Of a stretch of 64,000 bases of DNA, positions 19,097 to 32,600 are shown piece after piece; the stretch's first letter is position 1, and each line of letters starts with the position of its first letter. The notes under the pieces were generated by a model that searched no databases, was not told the origin of the DNA, and worked only from the letters and a program-made list of their open reading frames with translations. This DNA comes from Sipunculus nudus (lineage: Eukaryota > Annelida > Sipuncula > Golfingiida > Sipunculidae). Made by a program: the position numbers and the translations under genes. The DNA is taken from positions 18,683,664 to 18,747,663 of the forward strand of contig CM049315.1 in assembly GCA_026874595.1 (NCBI GenBank), in the 5' to 3' direction.

Positions 19097-21727
19097 TTTT
19101 TAGCTCAGCTGACTATAAGTCATCTGAGCTATAGTCGTGGTCCATTGTCTGTCGTCCGTCCGTCTGTCCGTCCGTCCGTCCGTCCGTCCGTCCGTAGATG
19201 TGGCACGTTTTGAAACCGTAAGACCTAGGAATCCAAAATTCGGCATAATGTTAGATGTCCCCAAGATCTCCTACCAAGCCGAAAACTGGGTCTTTGCAAC
19301 TTCGTTCCTTTGAGAAATTAAGGAAAAACCTCAATTTTTTATTAAAAACCTTTTTTCACACTTTAGGACTGCCTAATATCAAAACCACTCATCTGTTTTT
19401 CCTCATATTTACCATTAATATTCCTCTATATAGTTCCTATGTACATGCCAGAAATTATGTCTGTATTATTTAATTTTAAAAAGTTCTGGGCCCAAACATA
19501 ATGCATTTTGAAAAAAATAAGGAAAGATATTTGATCACTTAACACAAAAAATGTTAAAGCTGTGGATCTTTTTTCCAGTAATATAACTTTAATAAAGCAA
19601 AATTAAATTGTATACCCAAAATTAGATGAAAATCTTTTAAAATTTTTAAAATATTAATAAAAATAAAAAATTGGTACCTTAAATTTTGCCCAACTTTGAC
19701 CATGGCACGTTTTTTTCCTGTAAGTACTGTGGATTTAATTTTCACAGCATGTTTTTGGCAGCATTTCAACTGTTAACACCAAAAATTTGAAACCAGTTGA
19801 TCAAAAACTGTAGATTTTAATCAAGTTTTCAAGCACCTTGTAACATATTGTTTACATCAAGCTAGTGTTATGCAGTTTGCAAAAGCTCAGCTCCCCAGCT
19901 TCAGCTCTAAGTTCCTTAAATTCAGCATACAGTTAGATGTCTCCAAAATCCCCTACCATGCCAAGAATTTGGTCACTAGGACTTAATATCTTCGAGATAT
20001 TAATGAAAAACTTCATTTTTCCATTAAAAACCCATTGTTACACTTCAAGACTGCCTAATATCAAAACCACTGATCTGACTTTAATCATAAACAATATACA
20101 TATTTTTCATTCTCTATGCACATCCCAGAATGATGTCAGTATTGCGTAATTGTTTTAAGTTATGGGCCCAAACATAATGGACTTTGTAAAAAATCAAGAA
20201 ATATATTTACTCCCTTAACAAGGGCATTGCTAGAGATTTTTTTGTCAGGGATGTAACATTATTTAATCAAGATTCAATTGAATACCCAAAATTAGTTCTG
20301 AATTTTTCAAATTTTATAAGTTATTAGTATAAATATAAAATTAGTACCTTAAATTTTGCCCAACTGTGACCATGGCACGTTTGTTTCCCGTGAGCACTGT
20401 TGATATAATTTTCATATCATGCACACATAAGGATTTCAGCTTTTTAGTTTAGAAAGCTGAAAGAAATTGGTCAAAAATTGTAGCTTTTATTAATGTTTTT
20501 TATGAGACCCTGTCAGACTTTGGCTCTCTCCAGCCCCTCTTGAGTCACCTGTATGTTGACCTTGTTGACCTTTCATCAAATTATGCAAGCTTCAGGCGAG
20601 GCATACAGGAATCCAGGCAGCTTATGGCCAGCCACAGTTGATCCAGGTGTCCAACCCAACTCATCTAGTAGTTTTAACACTATCATAACAATAAACAACA
20701 AATTAATAAATTTTTATTGGTTTTTAATAACAAATTAAAGAAAAATAGAAAAGGAATTTGTTAGTTTATAACAGGAAATTAACTTGCAGTTACTGATGAT
20801 ATAAGAATCTTTTGTCAATGGGTAGAATGTCACATATTCCAAATAACACCATGCAGTCACCTATGGCATTTTTCAGTTCAATTTTAATGATAAAGAAGTA
20901 AATCATATTATTCATTACTAATCATTAGGGATCATATGAAGGAAATTAATGATAGACAAAGATGCAGTTGATAATATTAATCTAGATTCCTACTGTGTCT
21001 AGTGTGTACATTGATGTGAAATTAGTCCAAAATGAATTTTTTACAGTTATTTTTTTAAATAAATAAAAGCCATAAAACCAGGTACTTATGATAATTATTT
21101 AAATGTGTGAATTTTGTATATTCTGGATTCTCAACATCATTGTTTGGTGAAAATTGAATAAATACCAGACATAGAACGAATACTTTGTAATTGTATTTAA
21201 ATACGAATATGATTATGTACTCCATTATAAAATTTCTTGCATAAAGAATGGGAATTCAGGTAAAAATGAAAGTATATGAATACTTGTGCAAATACTTTCT
21301 AAATGTATTCATGAATGCATTCATTAATATATTCTTTAATATTATTTTAATAATCATATCAGTTATATTTCATTTTAAAAAATTATATGATTCTCTTATT
21401 ATTTTTAATAAAAATTATATTTGGGACAATATTTGTAATTTTTTTTAATAAATAGTTAAACTCTTATATTATATGTTCTGCTTATTAGTTATATGGCCAA
21501 GTCAAAATCTGTTTGACAATAGTACTCCAATTGTTATTAAAATAAATGAAATCAATCTTCTTCCCTGTCTCCAAAGGTACTATCAAAATCATACATAAGC
21601 TAAACAACAACAACTCATAATACAGCTTATATTTATTACCACACAAAACCAGCATGTGCCTCATTTCTAAATAATATTTTTTTATCATATATAACAGCTG
21701 AGCGTCGTGACCCATAGGTCCCTTGTT
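19097..21727. mobile_element. Repeat family A, copy 2 (2.6 kb)
   Basis: Same left end (TTTTTAGCTCAGCTGACTAT with hairpin and a GTCC run at 19148-19194) and same right end (CAGCTGAGCGTCGTGACCCA to CTTGTT) as the insertion in gypsy gag. It is longer because an internal module (about 19230-19910) is repeated, diverged, at about 19915-20500. No conserved protein is encoded. Confidence 0.8.
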
Positions 21728-22018
21728 TATTCTTAGAAGCCCCATATTTTATCAAATATGAAAATTCTGCCAAGCACTCCAAACTATAATGACAGACCTT
21801 ATTTTCCTTTTTATTAAGATTTTACTTCTTGTATGTTGGTGTCCTGTGAATAAAACAGATTGTTTTGTAATTTACCTAAAAAATTAAAAAAAACTACTGC
21901 AAAACTTGCCAGAATTCCCTAAAGTCTCATTAAGTCTCATTACACAATGATAATATCATAAAATACTCTGCAAACCTGCAGTTCCTATGTAGGAATGTAT
22001 ATTTTCATGTTCATCATA

Positions 22019-22021
<3 letters not shown>

Positions 22022-22101
<80 letters not shown>
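22022..22101. repeat. Compound (AT)n (GA)n microsatellite
   Basis: About 48 bp of AT followed by ACATAGA and about 28 bp of GA. Confidence 0.95.
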
Positions 22102-22104
<3 letters not shown>

Positions 22105-23493
22105 TATGCAGGTTCCAGTGCTTGCAGTATAGTGTTCCAACAAGATGCTCCAACATGCTTTATATATATATATATATATATGAAAAAACTAGCATTCATA
22201 ATAAAATTTTGAAAATGATGGCACTTTAGTTAATTACATCATTACTCCCACTCTTGTCATCACCATCATCATATACAATCACTAGGCACACTCATGACTA
22301 CCCGTAACTCTGATTATTTATACATGTATAGTGGAACCACCCATTTACCGACACTGATGGGACCTTGATCTTTGTCTTTTGTACATAGATTGCCCTAAAG
22401 GGAGGTTTTTCTGTGTGTATATATATATATATATGTACATGTGTGTACATAGCGTACATTGTACATATGCCTTAAGTTATAAATTGGTAGTTTTGCAAGA
22501 CAGTGGTGTCATAATTTATATTCCATTTCTAGGTATAGAAATTTAATTATTGTTGATGCTTGCTAAATACCTGAGATAAAATGCACTGTGGACTGGTTAA
22601 GTTATAGCGATACCCAACAACTGCTCAGTAAAGAGTATCTGCACTTTCTTCAAATCCCTGTGTAATGATTTCCATTTTTATGTTGAAAAAATATGCTTGC
22701 TTAGCTGTACATCAGGTTACTTCAGGTTTCTGTCAAAGAGGACGGGTCTTCTGAAGGGTCAAGTATGTTTTGTATCAGACAAGTTTTACTCATTTATTTT
22801 ATATTAATTTCATACTGATTGTTAATGGATGCATTTCAGTAAGATTATGCAATATTAAAGATTTAATTTGTTTTAGATTAATTTTTAGTATTTATTTAAA
22901 TTTCACAGATTAATTTCATATTTTATATTGAGTTGACAGCACACTTATTAAGATATGCTTGGTTCTCTCATAGGCAGAAGCCATATACTTACTCTGTGCC
23001 ATATATAAATACATCAGATAACAAGTTTACATATCAAATATTCTGGGTGTTGTTTTTTTTTGCCTCAGTAAACCTGGATATTAGAAACACATACATGTGT
23101 ATTAGATACACATTGATTTGGCCTAAGTAAATGTACTCATTGAAACAATATAAGAAGTATGTATCAGAAATATATGTTCTGAACCTCTGTAGACGTATTC
23201 CAATTGTTGTGAATGGAAATATACTGTTGTGAAAACAGTATATGCAGAGATTGAAACACATACACCATTTTATTGGATGCACTTTGTCTTACCTTTTGCC
23301 ATAGCACTGACTGAAATGTGCATATCAGATTGGCGTTTTTCTTTGCCTTAATGAATGCAGTGTCTTAGCAATAATAATTCTCTTTTGTAACTTAATATTT
23401 TACTGCTAATACAGCATTAAATGAAAAATTGTAATGATAAATTAATAGGGATGAAATGGATGAAATTTGTTTTAAGGGATATATATATATATA

Positions 23494-23648
23494 CAGTAAA
23501 ATCTCCACTAACCACCACCCAACTGTAAAGACCACCCCACTTAGACGACCACTTGTTGAGGTCCCAGACTTATCCTCTAACGTTACCACCTTGCTCACAT
23601 GACTATTTGGCTGGTCTCTTAGATGGTCGTGTTAGCAAAATTTCACTG
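23494..23648. mobile_element. Diverged MITE with CAGTAAAATCT / CAGTGAAATTT ends
   Basis: 155 bp, TA on both sides; the outer ends form an imperfect inverted repeat. The interior contains ACCACC and GGTGGT-like words as in the 3821 and 60892 elements, so it is likely the same family. Confidence 0.55.
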
Positions 23649-25309
23649 TATGAGACTTCACTGTGTATTCTGTACACGAGCAGTGTCATGAGATTGTATC
23701 AGCTTGTCTACATGTTACCTGTATAAGGTGCATTGTTTTGTATATATAAGTGTAGATCTTTTGAAATCTATGAATACTTCACACAGCAATAATTAGCATG
23801 ACTGCTTATTCATGCATTTTTCAAATTTTTGGTTAAATATATTGGGGGAATTCCTCGCTCAGTTTCATATAAAATAACAACATCTTAGTTTGTTTCCAGT
23901 TCGGAAAATTTGCTTGATGAAAAAAGTGTGCATTTTCTTGAGAATTGATAATAACTTCAAAAGACAATGCACTTTCTGTCATCTGTATTATATCATGCAG
24001 TCAAATATATATATATATATCTTATCCCTAGTGGAAGACGCCCAGGTGGACACCAGCCTCCATAACACTTGGGCGAATGAAACCCTATGGGATAAAACAG
24101 ATCATTGTTTTTAATAAGCTTGAATTTTTAAGGCTAATTGTAAAGCATTGGATAACCATTCTTGAATTGCCACTAACAAGAATCTCTAAATTTGTATGTT
24201 GAATGAATAAATTACAGAATAAGTTGCTAATATAAAATATGGTACAGATTTTTAATATTTTGGATCATGAATATTATACCCAACGGAAAGGTTTGATTTT
24301 ATACTGTTCAATAAATATTTGCATTTAATTCTGGTTTGATGAAGAATATTTTTCTTTATCAAATATCTAATTTTTAGGATTTTTTTTTTATAAAAAGCCT
24401 TTATTTTTCATATGAATTTTGATTATATTATTTGAAACCATGGCACTTCTCTATGTTTGTGTGTTCTTGTGCTCTTGCTCAATCTGTAAATTGTGTTTGT
24501 ACTATTTATTTGCATCCTTCTCTTAAATCCAGATGCAAATATAGCTTCAATAAAGGGTAGCTCAGTGTTGTATAATATGACCCAAGTATAACTGTCAGTG
24601 CCTATTGCTTGTACTTGCTCATTGTTTGTAAACTTTTAATTTAAGTTCAAATGAAACTCGTCTAATTTTGCTCAAACATGTAATAAACCTACTACTACAT
24701 TTATGTATGCTTCTTGCTGGCATTATATTAAGATTTGTAAGTCTTCTAGCTTGTCTATTTTAATGTTAATAAATTTCCAGCTAAGCTGATGATGACATTT
24801 GTTGGTATCTGCTAATTCTGTTTTGCATTATCAGTCTCCAGAGGACTATAAAATGGGCCTCATCTGTTTCCATCTGTCCATCATTCCCAACCAAATTCTT
24901 TTACCACATAATGGTATCTCTAAAACCATAGCTGCATTCTTTACAAAATTTATTTACAAATTCTTTACAAGTGACATAAAATATCCAGCCAGTGGTGCCA
25001 TCTTTTTTTAAATACTTACAGCGATTTTAAAAAGAAAAAAAGTATTTTTCTGCTTTCCTTCAGATAAGTCCATAAACAAGAACACTCCAGCCATCAAATC
25101 ATGTATAATGATTTTTTAGAATAAGGAGAATTATTTACAAAATGAGTTTCCCATTGGACTAATGTTTGCACACATCTGGTGCAAAATCTGTTACCTTTCA
25201 TTACATGAACTGATTGTATCCCCAGACAAATTTGGGATACTATATGGTTTAAACATGGTCCAGCCACTGCCACTGCCATAGAGATTTCGTTTGGACGCAA
25301 CAACTAAAA

Positions 25310-28300
25310 AATATTTCATCCATATTTACCAAACTTGACATGTGCATAGATATGGGTGAAGCCTATTTAAAATGGAGTCATGGCCTTCACTAGGAGTGAC
25401 CTTGACGTTGAATAGGTCAATTTTGGGGGGAAAATCGCACAAATTCTTAAATATCTCAAGAAGTCTTGCATGAATTGATCCAAAAATCAACTTGACTGAA
25501 GATCTTGGATAGTGTTGTTATGTACCAAAAACTGGTGGCGCCACCTATTATCCTTTTCTTGTTTTCTTGTGTTTAATACCCCCATCATTGCCACCTAAAA
25601 GTACTGTGAGCATTATAAGTAAAAAAATATTAGACAGATTTCTTTCATATTATTCATTTACATAGACATGGGTTACAGGATGATGTATATTTAAACTGGG
25701 GTCATGACCTTTCCTATGGGAGTGGCCTTGACCTTGAATATTGCCATATATGGTGAAAATCGCACAAGATCATAAATATCTCAATAAGGGTTAAGCATGA
25801 ATTGGTCCAAAAATCAAATTGACAAGATCTTTGATAGCTTTGTCTTCTGAGGAAAACAGGTGGTCCCACCTTCTGTCCTTTTCTTGTTTTCACGCCTTTT
25901 AATACCCCATCATTGCCACTTGACAGTACTGTGAGCATTATTATCTAAAACAAATGGACAGATTGACCTAAAATTGTGCATATCCATAGATCTTGGACTC
26001 CTCCATCTTGTACTCAAGACTTGTGGCAACATCTGCAATTGTTTTGCTGTGGCATCCATCCATACGTTTGCTTTCGGTGAAAGTGCTTATATTTCTGGAG
26101 TGGTTCAAGGTTTTGGTCCTACATTTGGCATGTCCATCCATCTTGGAAAATTTTCTTTTAAACCAGACAGGTGGCGCTACCTACCTTCCCATTTCTGTAT
26201 AATTAATGCTCCTTTCTAAGGAGTAGTGTACCATATTGGTCTGAAACTGTGCATTTCTATAGATCTTGGCCTCCTCCATCTTGTACTCGAGACTGGTGGT
26301 GCCATCTGCCATATTTTGAGGAGTCATTAAATATGTTGGTCTCCAATTTGGCATGTACATCCATCTGGGAGTTTTCTCGCTAACCAGACAGGAGGCGTTA
26401 CCTACCTTACCCTTTTTAGCTCAGCTGACTGTAAGTCATCTGGGCTATAGCAATCACTCTTTGTCCGTCGTCCGTCCGTCTGTCTGTTAACAAGGCACAA
26501 ATCATAACCAGCGGACCTGAAATTTTCTAACTTTACATCCAGAGAGGTCCATGAAAAGTCTTCTTGGAAATCTGGAATTAGGTCTCTGTTACCCATATTC
26601 TTCAAGCAATGGGGCTCCGAAGTACCCCCCAGAAAAATTAAAAATTTGGTACAAAAGCTCAAATATCTGAACAACTAATGCATTGATCACCATTATTTTT
26701 TGCATGGATATTAATCATGGAGTGTTTCATCAGTTTCTGCAGACTGGTGGTGCCACCTGTATTTTTCCATTTTTTAACTCAGCTGACTGAAAGTCATTTG
26801 AGCTATTGCGATCACTCTTTGTCCGTCTGTCCGTCCGTTAACCAGTCACAAATCGTAACCGCTGGACCTAGAACCTTGCAACTTGGGATTCTGAGAGGTC
26901 CATGAAAAATCTCCTTGGAAACCAGAAATGCCAAAGAAGTGCCAAAACGAAGTTTTATACAGTTTTATACATCCTGGATAGCTTTCTTGATTTTATGACA
27001 GGTGGCACTACCTACATTATAGTTTACGCTGCAGACATCCAAGCTCATATCTGGGGAACCATTAGACATATTGGACCAGAATTGTGCATGTGTATAGATC
27101 TCACATAGCTCTTTATCATACGCAAAACTGGTGGCGCCACCTGCAACAATTTTTGCACTGCATCCGTCTGTTTGTCTGCCGTGGGATAATGTCACTCATA
27201 TCTCGGCAGTGGTTTGACATATCTGCCTAAAATTTTGCAGTTTTATACATCCTGGATAGCTTTCTTGATTTTATGACAGGTGGCGCCACCTACATTCTAG
27301 TTTACACTGCAGACATCCAAGCTCATATCTCTGGAACCGTTTGAACAACTGGGCCAAAATTTTGCATGTGTATAGATCTCACATAGGTCTTTTTCATACA
27401 CAAAACTGGAGGGGCCACCTGCAACCATTTTTGCACATTTTGCACAGCGTCTGTCTGTTTGTCTGCTGAGGCCTAAAATCACTCCTATACATGTAGTGGT
27501 TTGACATAACTGCCTCAAATTTTGCAGGTTTATACATCCTGGACAGCTTTCTTGATTTTATGACAGGTGGCGCCACCTAAATTCTAGTTAACGCTGCACA
27601 CATCCAAGCTCATATCTCAGGAACCATTTGACTGATTGTGCATATGTTTAGATCTCACATAGGTCTTTATCATACACAAAAGTGGAGGAGCCACCTGCAA
27701 CCATTTTTGCACAGCGTCCATCTGTTTGTCTGCCGTGGGCTAAAATCACTCATATACATGTAGTGGTTTGACTTTTCTGCCTAAAATTTCGCATATGTAT
27801 ACAACTTGGACAGCTTTCTGGATTGGTGGTAGGTGGCACAACCTACATATTCATTAAGGCTGCAGATGTCCATGCTAATATGCAACATACCTCACTCTAT
27901 TTCCCCTTGCCACACAATCCATGCCTCACTTCACCCATTCCACTCTGATTTTGGTGGATACATGTAGTCACTTATCCGCTTCCCGTATTCTAGTTTTTAG
28001 CTCAGCTGACTGTAAGTCATCTGAGCTATAGCAATCACCCTTTGTCCGTCGTCCGTCTGTCTGTCCGTCCGTCTGTCCGTTAACCTGGCACAAATCGTAA
28101 CTGCTGGACCTAGAAACTTGTAACTTGACATTCTGAGAGGTCCATGAAAAATCTCCTTGGAAACCAGAAATGAGGTCTCTGTTACCCATATCCTTCGAGC
28201 TATGGGGGCCAAAGTACCCCCCAGAATAGTCAAAAATTTCATACAAAAACTACAATATCTCATTAACTACATCACTGATGGTCATGATTTTTGGCCTACA

Positions 28301-31300
28301 TATTAATCATGAGATGTTCCAGCAGTTCCTGCAGACTGGTGGCGCCACCTGTATTTTTCGATTTTTTCGAATTGTTTTCTCTATTTTTGAGACCTTTAAA
28401 AATGTGAACATCTGTTAACAAGGCACAAATCATAAAGCCTGGACCTAGAATCTTCATTCTTTACACACTGAGAGACCTATGAAAAGTCTCCATGGAAACC
28501 AGAAATTAGGTCTCTGTTACCCATATCCTTTGAGCTATGGAGCCCCAAAGTACCCCCCCCCCAGAATAGTCAAAAATTTTATACAAAAACTTCAATATCT
28601 CATTAACTACATCACTGATGATCATGATTTTTTGCATACATATTGATCATGAGATGTTCCATCAGTTTCTGCAGACTGGTGGCGCCACCTGTATTTGTTC
28701 AGGTTTTTTTACGAATTGTTTTCTCTATTTTTGAGACCTTTAAAAATGTGAACATCTGTTAACAGGGCACAAATCGTAAAGACTGGACCTAGAATCTTCA
28801 TTATTGACACAGTGAGAGACCTATGAAAAGTCTCCATGGAAACCTGAAATTAGGTCTCTGTTACCCATATCCTTTGAGCTATGGCACTCCAAAGTACAGC
28901 TCAGAATAATGGAAAATTTGATACAAAAGCTGAGGTATCTGAACAACTAATGCAGAGATCACCATAATTGTTTGCATGGATATTGATCATGGAGTGTTTC
29001 ATTAGTGTCTGCAGACTGGTGGCACCACCTGTATTTGTTCAGGTTTTTTTACGAATTTTTTTCTCTATTTTTGAGACCTTTAAAGATATGAACATCTGTT
29101 AACAGGGCACAAATCATAAAAACTGGACCTAGAATCTTCATTCTTGACACACTGGGAGACCCATGAAAAGTCTCCATGGAAACCTGAAATTAGGTCTCTG
29201 TTACCCATATCCTTTAAGCCGTATGGCTCCAAAATACCCCCCAGAATAATGAAAAATTTGATACAAAAACTGCAGTATCTCAATAACTACAACACTGATG
29301 GTCATGATTTTTCACATACATATTGATCATGAGGTTTTCCATCCGTTTCTGCAGACTGGGTGTGCCACCTCTATTTTTTTTCAAATTTTTACGAATTTTT
29401 TTCTCTATTTTTGAGACCTTTTAAGATGTGGTTATATGTCAACAGGGTACAAATAGTAACAACTGGACCTAGAATGTTCATTCTTGTCATGCAAGGAGGC
29501 CCATGAAAAGTGTCTGTGGAAACCTGAAATTAGGTCTCTGTTTCCCATATCCTTCAAGCTATAGGACTCCGAAGTATCCCTCAGAATAATGGAACATTTG
29601 ATACAAAAGCTGAAGTATCTGAACAACTAATGCAGAGATCACCATGATTCTTTGCATGTATATTTACCATTAAGTGTTTTTATAAGTTTCTGCAGACTGG
29701 CTGAGCCACCTGTTTTTTTTTAAATTTACCCATTTTTTCTCTATTTTTTAAATATATATAAATTGCAGACACAATCTTGGCCTGTTGGTTAATCTGTTTG
29801 ATGCTTCAGTTGAATGGGTATATACTACCATTCAGATGATAAACTTTCCTTTTGCGAATCTCTTCCCAGTCAGCTGAGCGTCATGACCCATGGGTCACTT
29901 GTTACAATTTTTTTCTCTATTTTTGAGACCTCAAAAGATGCCCTCATCTGTTAACAGGGCACAAATTGTAAACGCTGGACCTGGAATCTTCTCACTTTAC
30001 ATCCAGAGAGACCCATGAAAAGTTTCCTTGGAAACCTGGAATTAGGTCTCTGTATGTGGCTTCCAAGTACCCCCCCCCCCCTCCCAGAATAATAGAAAAT
30101 TTGATACATAAGCTCAAGTATCTGAACAACTAATGCATTGATCACCACGATTTTTTGAATGGATATTGATCATGGAGAGTTCATCAGTTTCTGCAGACTG
30201 GTGGCGCCACCGGTATTTTTTATTTTTCACAATTTTCTCTATCTATTTTTGAGACCTTAAAAGATGCTGTCATCTATTAATAGGGCACAAATCATAACAA
30301 CTAGACCTAGAATCTTCTTTTTCTTGACAAGCTGGGAGGCCCATGAAAAGTCTCCTTTTTAAACCTTAAATTAGGTCTCTGTCATCCACATTGTCCGAGA
30401 TATGGGGCTCAAAAGTACCCCCAGAATAATTGAAAATGTGATACCAAAGTAGGCCACATATTATAACCATGGGGCCCAGAATCTCCTAACTTGACATCCT
30501 GAGAGTTCCTCAAAAGTTCTCCCTAGAGACCTGAAATTGGATCACAGTGACCTAAATTTTCAGTTTTTGGGTATGTTTAAGCACCCCAGAAATAATGCAA
30601 AATACACACAAATTGCCAGATTCCTCATGAAAACTGGTTGGACTGTCATCAAATTTGTTGTGCTTATGGGTCTTGATGAACTTAAGCTAATATCTATGAA
30701 CAATGATGCAACCTATCTTAACTAGACATTTCTTGGCACCGCAGGTGCCAGAGTATCCCCAGACATAGTAGCCCACCCCCCTTTAAGAATAGGCCCCCAT
30801 TTTTAGCAGCATATACTGACACTTGGCATATTTATTGTTTCTTCCATCTATCAATCCACAATCTTGTTGAAGATGTTAGTCCTGTGACCTTGATCTTTTT
30901 AAAGATGTGTCCTGTGACTTTGACCTTTGACCTCATGACCCCAAAATCAATTCGGGTCTTGCTTTTCCAATGGGACATATACAAGTCAAGTTTGAAATCT
31001 ATACATCAGTTAAGCAGGAATTATCATCCAGAAACTAATTTTTGGACAGATGGCTCCTGTGACCTTAACCTTTGACCTTGTGACCTCAAAATTGATAGGG
31101 GTCTTCCACTCTTGGCAGGTGAACTATATGTGCAAGATGAAAGATCTGAGATGAATTGTTTGGCTGAAAATGCATCCACATCTTTTTAAAGATGTCCTGT
31201 GACCTTGACCTTTGACCTCATGACCCCAACGTAAATTTGGGTCTTGCTTTTCCAATGGGACATATACAGGTCAAGTTTGAAATCCCTACATTAATAAAAG

Positions 31301-32600
31301 CAGGAATTATCATCCAGAAACTAATTTTAGGACAGATGGCTCCTGTGACCTTCACCTTTGACCTTGTGACCTCAAAACTGATAGGGGTTCTTCCACTCTT
31401 GGCAGGTGAACTATATGTGCAAGATGAAAGATCTGAGATGAATTGTTTGACTGAAAATGCATCCACAATCTTTTTAAAGATGTTTCCTGTGAACTTGACC
31501 TTTGACCTCATGACCCCAAAATCAATTTGGGTCTTGCTTTTCCAATGGGTCAAATACAAGTCAAGTTTGAAATCAATACATCAATAAAAAAAGGAATTAT
31601 CATCCAGAAACTAATTTTTGGACAGATGGCTCCTGTGACCTTCACCTTGAAATGTTTGGCTGAAAATGCATCCACAATCTTTTTAAAGATATGTCCTGTG
31701 ACCTTGACCTTTGACCTCATGACCCCAAATCAATTGGAGTCTTGTCGTTTTTTCAATGGGACATATATAAGTCAAGTTTGAAATCAATACATCAATAAAA
31801 GAAGGAATTATCATCCATAAACTAATTTTTGGACAGATAGTTCCTGTGGCCTTGACCTTTGGCCTCGTGACCCCAAAATTGATATGGATCATCCACTATT
31901 GGCAAGTGAGCTATATATTCAAGATGGAAGACCTGGGATGAAAGTTTGGCTTAAAATGCATCAACAGTACCTTTTAAGATGCCAGTCCAGTGACCTTGAC
32001 CTTTGACCTCATGACCCTAGAACCTATAGGGTTCTTACTTTAGTGGTGGGCCATACATAAGTCATGTTTGAAATCCATATGGCTATCAACATTGTAGATA
32101 TCATAAGAGGTGTGTGATTTTCACCATATATGGCAATATTCAAGGTCAAGGCCACTCTCATAGGAAAGGTCATGACCCCAATTTAAATAAGCATCATCCC
32201 ATAACCCATACCTATGTATATGCATAATATAAAAGAAATCGGTCCATTAGTTTTTGACTTATAATGCTCACAGTACTGTAAGGTGGCAATTTTCGGGGTA
32301 TTAAACGGCACAAAAACAAGTAAAGAATAATAGGTGGCGCCACCAGTTTCTGGAACATGACAACCCTATCCATGATCTTCCATCAACTTGATTTTGGGAT
32401 AAAATCCATGCAAGATTTCTTGAGATATTATAAAGAATTTGTGTGATTTTTACCCAAAATTCAACCTATTCAAGGTCAAGGACACTCTCCTAGTAAAGGT
32501 CATGACCTCATTTTAAATAGGCATCGTCCTCTTACCCATATCTATACATATACCAAGTTTGGTAAAGTTCCGTGAAATATTTTTTGGGTTAACGCGCCAA
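25310..32600. repeat. Repeat field with 340-bp monomers and inverted arms
   Basis: A mosaic of repeats with no gene. Left arm about 25320-25970 and right arm about 32095-32590 are diverged reverse complements of each other. Between them lie family A left ends at 26413, 26771 and 27994, right ends at 29903 and about 32742, and tandem monomers. The palindrome GGTGGCGCCACC occurs at least eight times (25534, 27130, 27279, 27566, 28338, 28678, 30200, 32333). Part of this field (from 29066) is included in the 13.1-kb duplication. Confidence 0.75.
27994..29903. mobile_element. Repeat family A, copy with 340-bp tandem core
   Basis: Left end TTTTTAGCTCAGCTGACTGT with GTCC/GTCTGTCC run at 28043-28080; right end CAGCTGAGCGTCATGACCCA to CTTGTT at 29903. 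The body is made of monomers that each restart at GAGACCTTT (28389, 28733, 29073, 29413; period about 340 bp). The outer ends match copies 1 and 2, but the interior is different. Confidence 0.7.

Larger units (their letters stand above)
21728..25300. other. Gene-poor AT-rich intergenic stretch
   Basis: No gene recognised. Contains (AT)n at 22022-22070, (GA)n at about 22073-22101, a further (AT)n near 22160-22181, another near 22421, and a MITE at 23494-23648. Short open frames here show no family resemblance. Confidence 0.6.

Noticed and set aside
22329-22415. TAGTGGAACCACCC sequence as another MITE
   Set aside because: One end resembles the family, but no matching second end or TA pair could be identified.
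23890-24114. 74-codon open frame near 24 kb as a small gene
   Set aside because: No recognised domain, includes a microsatellite-derived Ile/Tyr stretch, and no supporting splice or promoter signal.
31218-31587. Overlapping 113-116 codon open frames on both strands, repeated at 44297-44666
   Set aside because: They are products of the DR1 tandem repeat; the paired frames on both strands and repeats within them indicate non-coding repeat.
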